Shown: in pieces, positions 26,781 to 35,160 of the stretch
How positions within the stretch are numbered: the first letter of the stretch is position 1
Layout of the letters: each line of letters starts with the position of its first letter
Origin: CAYGSN01 sp964352675
GTDB lineage: Bacteria; Pseudomonadota; Alphaproteobacteria; Micavibrionales; Micavibrionaceae
Direction of reading: 5' to 3'
Length of the DNA stretch: 64,000 bases
Assembly: GCA_964352675.1 (NCBI GenBank)
Contig: CAYGSN010000003.1
Coordinates: 55,650-119,649, forward strand
The notes under the pieces: generated by a model
Database searches by the model: none
What the model was told of the DNA's origin: nothing
What the model saw: only the letters and a program-made list of their open reading frames with translations
Position numbers and translations under genes: made by a program

Positions 26781-27549
26781 GAGCGGCCTCTCCAGCACTA
26801 TGGTCTTGCCCCGTCAGCGTGAATTTAAGGAACAGTGTCTCGCCGCCTGGCTGGGCGCCCTCATAGGAGGCGTTAAAAACCAGTGTCTGCTCCGCCTCAA
26901 CAGAGCCTTGCGGCGGCTGGATGATCCATTCGGCTAATACGTCCTCGGCACTTCCGCGCAATACCGCGTGAATATTAGGAACGTGTTTGGGCGCAGAGGT
27001 CAGGTTGATTATCGAACCGGATACATTCAACGTCTCGGTGCCATCAACTCCATTTTGTGCCTGAACATTGATTTGGTCGAAGACCAGACCTTCGCCGGGG
27101 ACAGCGGCCTCAATTCCAAAATGAGAATAAAAGGCTGCACTGGCCGGCCATGCACTCAATACCGTTTGCCCCATACCAAGCAAGATGCCGAAAACCATGA
27201 AAAACACGAGAGCCGCGATAGCGTAACTTTTCACGGCACGACCGTAACTTCTTCTTTCATCCTCAACGTCTTGTGCTTCCGCAAGTTCTGCGCGTTTTTC
27301 AAGAGGTTTCACAGATTCGGGTATCTCCTCGGCCGGAGCGTCTTGTGCTTCCGTGCTTTCTTCCTGCTCCTGCGACGCTTCTTCCACCTCATCGGTAATT
27401 TTCTCGACCCGCTCGATCAGCTCATCCAGATCCGGCTCCTGGTGCCAGACTTCACCGCATTCCGAGCAGCGCACTTTTGCGCCCTCCGTCGGCAAAGCCT
27501 CCGGCGCAAGCTTGAATTGCGATTCACATTGTGGGCAGGTAACAATCAT
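26566..27549 (-). CDS. MJ0042-type zinc-ribbon membrane protein (DUF3426-like) with His-rich tail
   Basis: A 327-residue protein. It has an N-terminal zinc ribbon (CPQC at residues 5-8 and CSEC at 28-31), an acidic linker, one membrane helix (about 108-130) and a periplasmic DUF3426-like beta domain ending near residue 248 (LFLKFTLTGQ). Then comes a tail of about 70 residues rich in His, Pro, Ala, Ser and Glu. ATG 27549 starts the ribbon; the frame opens slightly upstream at 27570. The tail from residue 257 on is encoded antisense to the conserved 3' end of the TIGR02302 gene. Zinc-ribbon genes divergent from ftsEX are common in alphaproteobacteria. Function unknown. Confidence 0.88.
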   Translation of the reverse strand: MIVTCPQCESQFKLAPEALPTEGAKVRCSECGEVWHQEPDLDELIERVEKITDEVEEASQEQEESTEAQDAPAEEIPESVKPLEKRAELAEAQDVEDERRSYGRAVKSYAIAALVFFMVFGILLGMGQTVLSAWPASAAFYSHFGIEAAVPGEGLVFDQINVQAQNGVDGTETLNVSGSIINLTSAPKHVPNIHAVLRGSAEDVLAEWIIQPPQGSVEAEQTLVFNASYEGAQPGGETLFLKFTLTGQDHSAGEAAPKTVSEDADNTQSHAPDGPAHSNVPAEDAESHGHASAPPHPESEHGSPASSPPDPHIPHTAAPADHSASHH

Positions 27550-27630
27550 TTGTCTCTGGCACCTTCTCATTTGCCTTCTATTTTAGTATTTATAAGGTTT
27601 AGCACAACACCGATAAACAGGATATTTATT

Positions 27631-28356
27631 TTGCGCATTCTTATTTCAGTTTTTTTCGCACTTTTGGCGGCTTCGCCAGCCTATGCGAAAACCGAGACAT
27701 GCAACATCGAACAGCGTTCCTGCGTGATCTCCGTCTTGCTGCGCGAGGCGGAAAAGGTGGAAAACCCCTCCTGGCGCGATCAAACATACAGGGAGATCGC
27801 CAAAACCCTCGCTGCGGATGGACAATTCGACCAGGCCATTGGGCTGGTCGATAAAATCGTGACACCGGACACTCAGGCGATGACCATCCGCGGCATCGGC
27901 ATGGCGGCTGCAGATTTAAATTTATCACCGGAAAACCACGCGGAAACTTTTCAAAAGCTCCGCGCACGCGCAGAAAAGATAGAGCATCCGCCCTCCTACG
28001 CCATCGCCTTGACCTATATCGCCATGGCCCAGGCCTTTGCCCGGGATAATGAAGGTGCATGGAAAACGGCACTGGACATGGAAAACGATGCTCTGCGCCA
28101 CAAGGCTTTTGGAGAAACGGCAGAGATCCAGGCCGAACACGGAGATTATGAAGCTGTGGTCAAAAGCATCGCTTACATAGACAGCCCGGCCTTTCGGAAC
28201 AAAGCCTATAGCAACACCTCAAAAATCTTTGCAGACCGCGGGCAATTCGCTCCCGCCCTAAAAACGGCCGAAAAAATTGATAACCCTTACAAAAAGGCCC
28301 AAGCGCTGCAATATGTCCTGGACGTTCAAAGCAGCAAAAAGGATGGCGCACCGTGA
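27631..28356 (+). CDS. Secreted helical-repeat (TPR-like) protein upstream of ftsE
   Basis: A 241-residue protein with a signal peptide (MRILISVFFALLAASPAYA, cleavage after AYA) and about six short helical pairs with TPR/Sel1-like spacing, for example YREIAKTLAADGQFDQAIGLVDKI and AFGETAEIQAEHGDYEAVVKSI. The start is a TTG at 27631, chosen because it begins the signal peptide and has AGGA about 8 bases before it; no ATG fits. It overlaps ftsE by four bases (GTGA), so the two are translated together, and a periplasmic role linked to FtsEX is a reasonable guess. Confidence 0.78.
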   Translation: MRILISVFFALLAASPAYAKTETCNIEQRSCVISVLLREAEKVENPSWRDQTYREIAKTLAADGQFDQAIGLVDKIVTPDTQAMTIRGIGMAAADLNLSPENHAETFQKLRARAEKIEHPPSYAIALTYIAMAQAFARDNEGAWKTALDMENDALRHKAFGETAEIQAEHGDYEAVVKSIAYIDSPAFRNKAYSNTSKIFADRGQFAPALKTAEKIDNPYKKAQALQYVLDVQSSKKDGAP

Positions 28357-29051
28357 TCCGTTTCGAACATGTCGGACTGCGTTACGGCATTGGCCCGGAA
28401 GTGCTTAGTGATGTTAGCTTCACGCTGGAACCCGGCTCGTTCCACTTTCTGACTGGACCGTCGGGTGCGGGGAAGACCTCCCTGCTCAATCTCATGTTTT
28501 TGGGGCGCAAGCCCACACGCGGACTGGTTAGCATGTTCGGCCAGAACATCAATGTCATGGAACGCGCGCAGATGAGCGCCCTGCGCCAGCGCATCGGCGT
28601 AGTGTTTCAGGATTTCCGCCTTCTCCCCAATCTCTCGGCCTTTGATAATGTCGCCCTGCCGCTGCGTATTATCGGACGCCCGGAAAAGGAGATCCGTAAC
28701 AATGTCAATGAACTTCTGGAATGGGTTGGCCTTGGCGAGGATATGCGTAAATTACCACCGACCATGTCCGGCGGTCAGCAGCAGCGCGTGGCCATCGCCC
28801 GTGCCGTGATCGCCCGCCCGAAGCTCTTGCTGGCTGACGAGCCGACCGGAAACCTGGATGATGATATCGGGTTCCGCCTGATGAATCTGTTCGACCAGCT
28901 CAACCGCATGGGGACCACGATTGTGATCGCCACACACAACCTGCATATCATGGAGAAATTCGGCCATCCGCAAATGATTCTGGATTCAGGACACTTGGAA
29001 GTCCGCGAGTCTCAAGGTTGGATCAAAAAGAAAATCAAGCAGGTTTTTTAA
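28353..29051 (+). CDS. ftsE: Cell division ATP-binding protein FtsE
   Basis: A 232-residue ABC ATPase that pairs with FtsX at the division site and controls periplasmic peptidoglycan hydrolases. Walker A is GPSGAGKTSLLNL near residue 36, the signature is MSGGQQQRVAIARA, Walker B is LLLADEPTGNLD, and the switch His is in IATHN. It starts with GTG inside the stop of the previous gene, and the ATG of ftsX follows its stop with no gap, so the three genes are one translational unit. Confidence 0.97.
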   Translation: MIRFEHVGLRYGIGPEVLSDVSFTLEPGSFHFLTGPSGAGKTSLLNLMFLGRKPTRGLVSMFGQNINVMERAQMSALRQRIGVVFQDFRLLPNLSAFDNVALPLRIIGRPEKEIRNNVNELLEWVGLGEDMRKLPPTMSGGQQQRVAIARAVIARPKLLLADEPTGNLDDDIGFRLMNLFDQLNRMGTTIVIATHNLHIMEKFGHPQMILDSGHLEVRESQGWIKKKIKQVF

Positions 29052-30005
29052 ATGAGCTTTTTATCCTTTAATTTTCTTAAAAAAGACAACCGCCTTGGAA
29101 CCGTCAAAGGCAAGCGCCGCTATGACATCCCGCTTAACAAAGACAGCGGCACAGGATTCCTGATCCTACTGATGAGCCTGATGACCTTTTTGCTGTTCAT
29201 GGCAAGCTTCGCCTCTATGACCTTATCCTCAATGACACAGAGCTGGTCTTCGGGGCTGGAAAACAAACTGACGATTGAGATCCTGGCCGAAAACCCGGAT
29301 GGAAGCTTGCGTAGCGACGATGAAATTGCATCACTGGCACGTCAGACCAAAGATATTCTCGATCAAAATATCTATATTGAAAGCGCCGAAATCCTCAGCG
29401 CCGAACAGGTACAGGAGCTTATCGAACCCTGGTTGGGCAGCGGACTGGCGCTGGATGATATTCCCTTGCCCGGTCTGATTTCCACCCAGCTTAATCAATC
29501 CGGGCCGCAGGTCATGCAGTCTCTGCAGCAGGATCTGGCGAGCGTGACAAATGCCGTACGTTTGGATACGCATGAAAGCTGGCTTTCAGATTTGCTCAGT
29601 TTTACCAGAGCGCTGCAATTCACATCGGTCTTTATCATGATCGTTATCGCCGTCACCACCATCACCGCTGTAGCCGGGGCGGTTCTCTCGCGCATTGCCA
29701 TTCACCGTGACGATGTAGAGTTGCTACACCTTATGGGCGCAAACGACCTCTACATCACCCGCCAGTTCCAGCGCCATGCCCTCATCCTTGCCTTACAGGG
29801 AACGGCAATCGGAACACTGGCGGGGTTTATAACCCTCATTGCCATCGGCCTGTTTCTTGGTGATTTATCCTCTTCCCTGCTGCCCAGCTTTTCAGTGGGA
29901 ATCGGGCAGGTTCTTATCCTGACTGCCCTGCCGCTTGTCATATGCACCATAGCCGCCGTGACAGCACGCTTTACGGTCTTGCGCGCCCTTGCCCTTATGC
30001 CGTAA
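29052..30005 (+). CDS. ftsX: Cell division protein FtsX
   Basis: A 317-residue permease-like partner of FtsE. It has an N-terminal cytoplasmic segment, a first membrane helix (about residues 36-58), a periplasmic domain of about 110 residues that would contact hydrolase activators, and three C-terminal helices (about 190-215, 240-265 and 285-310). ILSRIAIHRDDVELLHLMGAND after the second helix is the typical FtsX coupling stretch. It begins directly after ftsE and is followed 10 bases later by the YdcF-like gene. Confidence 0.95.
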   Translation: MSFLSFNFLKKDNRLGTVKGKRRYDIPLNKDSGTGFLILLMSLMTFLLFMASFASMTLSSMTQSWSSGLENKLTIEILAENPDGSLRSDDEIASLARQTKDILDQNIYIESAEILSAEQVQELIEPWLGSGLALDDIPLPGLISTQLNQSGPQVMQSLQQDLASVTNAVRLDTHESWLSDLLSFTRALQFTSVFIMIVIAVTTITAVAGAVLSRIAIHRDDVELLHLMGANDLYITRQFQRHALILALQGTAIGTLAGFITLIAIGLFLGDLSSSLLPSFSVGIGQVLILTALPLVICTIAAVTARFTVLRALALMP

Positions 30006-30015
30006 AACGGAAGGC

Positions 30016-30627
30016 ATGACCATCTGGGCAAAACTTCTGTGCATTTTTTTGAGCCTGTTCTTTCTCTGGCTGGCGGGGCTTATCGGCTTTGTGGGCTACA
30101 GCCTGAGTTTACAGCCGGAAAACCCGCAGCAAAAAACCGACACCATTGTCGTGCTGACAGGAGGAAACCAGCGCATTGAAACAGGCCTGGCCCTTTTTGC
30201 CGCCGGGCGTTCTTCAAACTTATTTATTACCGGCGTTAACGAGCAGGTTACAAAAGACGACATCACCGCCATGTGGACCGGAAAAAACTCCCTGCCGCGC
30301 TGCTGCATTACTCTGGGATACCAGGCCCGCAGCACCATACAAAACGCTGCCGAAGCGCGCGACTGGATAAAGTCGCAGGAGTATTCCTCCATCCGTCTGG
30401 TCACCGCTAATTACCACATGCCCCGTGCAAAAATGGAGTTATCGGCTGCCCTGCCGGATATGGATATCGTTATCCATCCTGTAAACCAGCGCAATTTTGA
30501 TTACAAAACACGCTGGTTCTGGATTGTGATGTTCAGCGAGTATCACAAGACCATTTACCGAATCATAAATATCTATGTTTACCCTGTCGAAGGGTTAATC
30601 AATAAGCTGGTAAAAGACCTAGCATGA
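30016..30627 (+). CDS. YdcF/SanA-like (DUF218) membrane-anchored protein
   Basis: A 203-residue protein with one N-terminal membrane helix (about residues 5-28) and a DUF218 domain: DTIVVLTGGNQRIETGLALFAAGRSSNLFITG, then TIQNAAEARDW and RLVTANYHMPRA (landmarks at about residues 41-72, 107-117 and 127-138). SanA in E. coli affects vancomycin resistance and envelope integrity; the biochemical activity of the family is unclear. The ATG has GGAAGG just upstream. Its stop overlaps the start of the acyltransferase gene (ATGA). Position after ftsX is the common alphaproteobacterial order. Confidence 0.88.
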   Translation: MTIWAKLLCIFLSLFFLWLAGLIGFVGYSLSLQPENPQQKTDTIVVLTGGNQRIETGLALFAAGRSSNLFITGVNEQVTKDDITAMWTGKNSLPRCCITLGYQARSTIQNAAEARDWIKSQEYSSIRLVTANYHMPRAKMELSAALPDMDIVIHPVNQRNFDYKTRWFWIVMFSEYHKTIYRIINIYVYPVEGLINKLVKDLA

Positions 30628-32102
30628 AACGCAACCTCATTCGCTCCGCACTATTCAACCTCTTGTTTTATGGCTTTAGCGCTATGGTTTCAACCCTGTG
30701 CATCCCCGGCCTTTTGTTACCGCGCAGCGGAATCATGATTATTGTAAGGTTTTATCTAAAGTGTGTGACTGCTCTGGAGTATTGCGTACTCGGCCTAAAA
30801 TATGAAGTGCGCGGTGTGGAACATCTTCCCGCTGACGGCCCGTATATCATCGCCGCCAAGCACCAATCCCCTTATGAAACCCTCAAGCTCTACAGCCTGT
30901 TCGGCGATCCGGCGATTATCCTGAAAAAAGAACTAACAAAAATCCCCTTATGGGGGGCCTTCCTGAGAAAAACAGGGGCAATAGCAATTGATCGCTCATC
31001 TCCAAAACTTGCTATGGCCTCAATAAAAACAGAAGCGCTGCGGATAAAAGAAGAAGGCCGCCCGATTGTAATTTTCCCGCAGGGCACGCGTGTCTGGCCG
31101 CATGAAACCGCGCGCGACAAACCCTATAAAAGCGGGCTGGGGCGTATTTACGAGGCAACAAATTTACCGATTATTCCTATGGCGACCAACAGCGGCATGT
31201 TCTGGCCACGCTCAGGATTCCTTAAAAGCTCCGGGACCGTTGTTTTTGAATTCCTGCCGCTCATCGGCCCCGGCCAACCGAAAGAAACGATCATGAAAAA
31301 AGTTGAAGAAGACATAGAATCTGCGACAGAAAAACTGATGGAAGAAGCTCTTGAGAGAAACACCTCAACCAACAATAAAGCGTGGTTGTTGGCCAGCCTG
31401 TCTATGCTGGCGGTCCTGTTCGCAGGATACAGCTATCTCTGGTTTGAAACCGCACAAACAGTCAGCGGAAAATACCTGCAATTCATGCATGATATGGGCG
31501 GAGTAGAAAAGGAATACACCACACCGCTTATTTCCGGTTTTCCCGGTCCGATTAACATCCGCGTACCTGAAGATGAGCTTATCAGCCCCGAAGGCATGCT
31601 GCGTTTCACAGATTTGAACCTGCGCGGCTGGCCCATTCCCGGCGTGCCATTTACATTGGATAGCGGACCTCTGACCATTCATTACGCATCATGGCCTGCG
31701 CCACTCGTGTTTGATTCCCTGCGCTCGAAACTTTCTTACAAGAATCAGATCCTGAGCATTCATGAGGCACAACTTCTCCATGGAGATTTTCAGGCAGGCG
31801 GCAAAGGCACAGTGGATATGCGCCAAGAACCTGTCCCGCTTTTCGATGTGGTTTTATCGCTTGTCAATCAGGAAGCCTTCCTGGCCGATCTTGCTGAAAA
31901 GGGCTTTATCAAACCCAGAGAAGCCATGTTTATGGCCGCAGGATTAAACAACTTCAAAAAAGATGGTGCCGTACAGGTTCCCATTCACCAGAAAGGTCGC
32001 ACACTGTTTGCCGGACCGCTACCGATCACTATTCTTCCGGCGCCTGCCCCTCCTGGACAAGTTTTGCGGGGGCCGGAAACCCTTCGGGTCCAAGATCCTT
32101 AA
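30624..32102 (+). CDS. Fusion of PlsC 1-acylglycerol-3-phosphate acyltransferase and a DUF2125-like domain
   Basis: A single 492-residue frame. Residues 1-250 are a PlsC acyltransferase with an N-terminal membrane helix, AAKHQSPYET (the H-x4-acid catalytic motif, with Glu where Asp is commoner), and VIFPQGTR. It should make phosphatidate from lysophosphatidate at the inner face of the inner membrane. After a linker, a second membrane helix (about 253-270) leads into a beta-rich periplasmic domain resembling DUF2125. In many alphaproteobacteria these are two adjacent genes; here no stop separates them. The last 74 bases overlap tyrA on the other strand. The DUF2125 match is less sure than PlsC. 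Confidence 0.85.
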   Translation: MKRNLIRSALFNLLFYGFSAMVSTLCIPGLLLPRSGIMIIVRFYLKCVTALEYCVLGLKYEVRGVEHLPADGPYIIAAKHQSPYETLKLYSLFGDPAIILKKELTKIPLWGAFLRKTGAIAIDRSSPKLAMASIKTEALRIKEEGRPIVIFPQGTRVWPHETARDKPYKSGLGRIYEATNLPIIPMATNSGMFWPRSGFLKSSGTVVFEFLPLIGPGQPKETIMKKVEEDIESATEKLMEEALERNTSTNNKAWLLASLSMLAVLFAGYSYLWFETAQTVSGKYLQFMHDMGGVEKEYTTPLISGFPGPINIRVPEDELISPEGMLRFTDLNLRGWPIPGVPFTLDSGPLTIHYASWPAPLVFDSLRSKLSYKNQILSIHEAQLLHGDFQAGGKGTVDMRQEPVPLFDVVLSLVNQEAFLADLAEKGFIKPREAMFMAAGLNNFKKDGAVQVPIHQKGRTLFAGPLPITILPAPAPPGQVLRGPETLRVQDP

Positions 32103-32952
32103 TCCGCCGTCTGATATCACGTGTTTTCGTAAAGACTTCATGCATATAGGCTCCATCGCCCCGTCGTATGGCTTTTTGAAGGGCGGTTAAATCCTCACTA
32201 AAACGCTGCAAAATCTCCAGCACCGCCTCGCGGTTGTTTAGAAACACATCCCGCCACATCGTTGGATCGGATGCGGCGATACGCGTGAAGCTGCGAAACC
32301 CTCCTGCGGAATATTTAATTACCTCGGCCTTGAGATCATCTTCCAGCTCATCGGCTGTGCCAACAATAGTAAAAGCGATCAAATGCGGCAAATGTGATGT
32401 AATCCCCAGCACCAAATCATGATGCACCGGGTCCATAATCTCGATCCGCGCGCCGCAGGCTTCCCAGAAAGCAGTGATCTTTTCTACCGCCTTGATGCTG
32501 TTTTGTGGCGTTGGCGTAAGAATGCACCAGCGGTTCTGAAACAGCTCCGCAAAGCCGGCATCAGGTCCGGAATTCTCTGTCCCCGCAATAGGGTGGCTGG
32601 GTACAAATTCTGCACTATCAGGCATATGTGGTACCACCATTTCTACCACCTTCGCCTTGACCGAACCTACATCAGTTACCACGGCACTGGGCTTCAAGGC
32701 CGGGCCGATCAGCTCCGCAACCTCTTCTGTTGCACCAACAGGAACGCACAGAATAACCAGATCGCTGCCCACCACGCTTTGACGAATATCGGTCAGGGCC
32801 GCATCGGCAATATGAAGCTCCGCAACCCTTTTGCAAACATCATCGCTTTTGTCCGCAGTAATAAGCTTCTTGGATAATTTTTCATCACGGATTACCCGCG
32901 CCAGCGACGATCCGATCAGCCCCATCCCGATAATAGTGATTTTTTCAAACAT
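32029..32952 (-). CDS. tyrA: Prephenate/arogenate dehydrogenase
   Basis: A 307-residue TyrA-type dehydrogenase that oxidatively decarboxylates prephenate (or arogenate) on the way to tyrosine. The Rossmann motif IIGMGLIGSSLA, the strand VVTDVGSVK, the catalytic SHPIAGTE and the helical dimer domain with GITSHLPHLIAF are present. There is no C-terminal ACT domain, so allosteric control by tyrosine is not evident. ATG 32952 is chosen; the open frame to 33075 overlaps the chorismate mutase gene. It is transcribed with chorismate mutase five bases upstream. The Pro-rich C-terminus overlaps the acyltransferase fusion by 74 bases. Confidence 0.94.
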   Translation of the reverse strand: MFEKITIIGMGLIGSSLARVIRDEKLSKKLITADKSDDVCKRVAELHIADAALTDIRQSVVGSDLVILCVPVGATEEVAELIGPALKPSAVVTDVGSVKAKVVEMVVPHMPDSAEFVPSHPIAGTENSGPDAGFAELFQNRWCILTPTPQNSIKAVEKITAFWEACGARIEIMDPVHHDLVLGITSHLPHLIAFTIVGTADELEDDLKAEVIKYSAGGFRSFTRIAASDPTMWRDVFLNNREAVLEILQRFSEDLTALQKAIRRGDGAYMHEVFTKTRDIRRRIKDLGPEGFPAPAKLVQEGQAPEE

Positions 32953-32957
32953 GATGC

Positions 32958-33881
32958 TCAGATGCTTGAGCTCTTGGAACTGGAAGGTGCTTTGGGGAAC
33001 GGACTGGCGCTTGCGCTGGCCGCTTTCGCGCCCTTGATGACCGGCGGCACCGGATACCCACCCAGAGACAAGCAACGCATATTCTCATTTTCAAATCGTC
33101 CGGCCAGCGCACTTAGGCGTTCATCACCTTCGCCGACAAAGGCATCAACCTCGATCATATGCAGGCTTTCGCCCTGAACCTCCACACCACTTTTTGTATA
33201 CATGCTGATCGCTTCCAACCCCAACTCCTTCAGAACATCAACAATCCGGGCGCGACTGACGCTGTGGTCAACTTCCACCCCGATAAAAGAGCGATCCTCG
33301 CCCGAAGGTGCATAAGCAGTTTTTGCAAGAATCACCGCCTTATCGTGAATTTCTCGAAATGGTCTATCACTGCCGAATGGCAGAGCAGCCACAATCCGCA
33401 TCGGGTTTTCATCCGGATTAAACAGATACGCCCACCATGGGTTATGCTCCCCATCATGCGGCCAGGGTACGGTGGCAAAGCTGCACTCATCCTGGCGCAA
33501 ACCGGAAACGGCCATCACCGCGCTGGAACTGCGTGATACAGGAACCACATTGCCAAAGAATTCTTGTGCAAGGTCCCAGCAATACTCTTCACCTTTTTCC
33601 AGGCCAACCTGCACACTCACCTGCATCTGTAACACAGACATCGCACCAATAATTTCACGCCAAATTCCGATAACGGTTCCTTCCGGCAGAGGGCCTTCAT
33701 GGCGCAACAAGATTTTACGGATAAGAGCAGCTTCGCGCGCAGGCTGAATGGCAGGAAGGTTTTTTTTCTTTTTCTCATCCTTAATATCGGACACCAAAAC
33801 GGCGCGCTGCATCAGCAGATCGTGAATCTGCGTATCCAGCGAATCAATTGTTTTGCGAATATCATCCAGCTTTTTTGACAT
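32958..33881 (-). CDS. Chorismate mutase domain protein with C-terminal prephenate-dehydratase/ACT-like region
   Basis: A 307-residue protein. Residues 1-85 are an AroQ-type chorismate mutase (IRKTIDSLDTQIHDLLMQRA, then KKKNLPAIQPAREAALIRKI), converting chorismate to prephenate. The middle resembles a diverged prephenate-dehydratase or related substrate-binding fold, and SFIGVEVDHSVSRARIVDVLKELGL looks ACT-like. The C-terminal 30 residues are a Ser/Ala/Lys low-complexity tail. It lies just upstream of tyrA in the same direction, so mutase and dehydrogenase act in succession. A good AGGA precedes the ATG. Dehydratase activity is doubtful from the sequence alone. Confidence 0.85.
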   Translation of the reverse strand: MSKKLDDIRKTIDSLDTQIHDLLMQRAVLVSDIKDEKKKKNLPAIQPAREAALIRKILLRHEGPLPEGTVIGIWREIIGAMSVLQMQVSVQVGLEKGEEYCWDLAQEFFGNVVPVSRSSSAVMAVSGLRQDECSFATVPWPHDGEHNPWWAYLFNPDENPMRIVAALPFGSDRPFREIHDKAVILAKTAYAPSGEDRSFIGVEVDHSVSRARIVDVLKELGLEAISMYTKSGVEVQGESLHMIEVDAFVGEGDERLSALAGRFENENMRCLSLGGYPVPPVIKGAKAASASASPFPKAPSSSKSSSI

Positions 33882-33932
33882 GATGTTCCTAATTAGCGCG
33901 AGGATGCCGATAAATCAAACCTTATCAGGTGT

Positions 33933-34691
33933 CTACAACATTTTTTTCTTAAATCCCTGTGGAATTGGCCTCGGAATGAAGGCGCGGCGGCGCACCGTTA
34001 CTTTCGAACCGCCACCCATATCCGAGCGGGCGTAAAGCTGTTTCGAAGCTTCGACCATATGGACGCCACAGGCAAAGGGTAGAACACTGCGCCCCAGCTT
34101 TTCAAACATCCCGGCTGATTTCAGGACGGGAGAATATTTAAGCGGCGGCATAAACAGTGCCTCTTCGGTACGCTCATGCACAAACAGATTATCCCGCAGG
34201 TAATAAATAATCTGTGACGCGCTATAAGGCGTGCCTTGCCCGAACGGCGACCAATCAGCACGCGCCCAAAACCCCGATCGATTCGGAACGACAACCAAAA
34301 CCCGGCCACTGGATTTCAAAACACGCCATATCTCCTGCAAATTGGGCTGAAGATGTTCAGCAAACTCCATATCATGCACCAACAGCACGCGGTCCACGGA
34401 ATTGGTTTCAACGGGCAATTCTCCCTGCTCTGACAGGCAGACTAAATTCTTTTCACCGGGCGCCGTGTTCGGCCAGTCATGCGCACCCTGTGCCGCCGGC
34501 ATAACGGCAAAGACCCGTTCCGCCTCATCCATGAAAGAGCGCAAATATGGCGTGGCATAACCGCAACCCATCACCCGCAACCCTTTTACATCAGGCCAGA
34601 ATTCGTGAATCCGTCCCTGCAGGACGCGTCGCACCACCCGCCCCAACTTGGCGTTGTAAAAAGCTTTAAGATCATAGACGGAGCGGTACAT
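33933..34691 (-). CDS. Class I SAM-dependent methyltransferase, unknown target
   Basis: A 252-residue methyltransferase-fold protein. The SAM loop is reduced to LRVMGCGYATPYL near residue 40, with the acidic residue ending strand 2 unclear. LPVETNSVDRVLLVHDMEFAEH and LQEIWRVLKSSGRVLVVVPNR follow, as in motifs IV to VI. The C-terminal 40 residues are basic. Proteins of this kind lie near mutT and gloB in other alphaproteobacteria, with no assigned substrate. It starts ten bases after mutT's stop and forms part of the reverse-strand PPIase-mutT-methyltransferase run. Confidence 0.82.
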   Translation of the reverse strand: MYRSVYDLKAFYNAKLGRVVRRVLQGRIHEFWPDVKGLRVMGCGYATPYLRSFMDEAERVFAVMPAAQGAHDWPNTAPGEKNLVCLSEQGELPVETNSVDRVLLVHDMEFAEHLQPNLQEIWRVLKSSGRVLVVVPNRSGFWARADWSPFGQGTPYSASQIIYYLRDNLFVHERTEEALFMPPLKYSPVLKSAGMFEKLGRSVLPFACGVHMVEASKQLYARSDMGGGSKVTVRRRAFIPRPIPQGFKKKML

Positions 34692-34701
34692 GCTTTATTG
34701 A

Positions 34702-35154
34702 TTAAAGTAAATCCCGCAAATTCGCAATGAGAGGAATATCGGCCTCCGGCATTGGATAATCATGCAAATCGGCAGGGCGCACCCATTTGACATCACTGTG
34801 CTCCAACGCGCGTGGCACGCCCCTCCAGGCGCGGCATACAAAAAGCGGCATCAAAAGGTGAAAGTCGTCATAGCTATGCGAAGCAAAAGCAACAGGGGTA
34901 TAGCATGATGGTCGCGTTTCAATCCCCAGCTCCTCTTCCAGCTCTCGCATCAGAGCAAACTCCGGGGTTTCACCCTCCTTCACCTTGCCGCCCGGAAATT
35001 CCCACAAGCCAGCCATAGACTTGCCTTCCGGCCGTTGAGCGATCAGGATGCGACCATCCGGGTCCACCAGCGCCGCAGCGGCGACCAGCACCACCGGAAT
35101 ATCCGGCGGTGCTGCAGGTCTTGGTTTTTCAAGGGCTTCTGCGCAAGGATTCAC
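34702..35154 (-). CDS. mutT: Nudix hydrolase, MutT-like (8-oxo-dGTP diphosphatase)
   Basis: A 150-residue protein with a full Nudix box: GGKVKEGETPEFALMRELEEELGIE (residues 52-76), which carries the metal-binding REx2EE. MutT removes oxidised dGTP from the nucleotide pool. LWEFPGGK and the C-terminal VKWVRPADLHDYPMPEAD match the MutT branch, so the 8-oxo-dGTP assignment is fairly good. The start is GTG 35154, 6 bases after the PPIase stop; the first 18 residues before PVVLVAAAALVD may be dispensable. Other alphaproteobacteria often have argJ between these two genes. Confidence 0.9.
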   Translation of the reverse strand: MNPCAEALEKPRPAAPPDIPVVLVAAAALVDPDGRILIAQRPEGKSMAGLWEFPGGKVKEGETPEFALMRELEEELGIETRPSCYTPVAFASHSYDDFHLLMPLFVCRAWRGVPRALEHSDVKWVRPADLHDYPMPEADIPLIANLRDLL

Positions 35155-35160
35155 CTTGTA

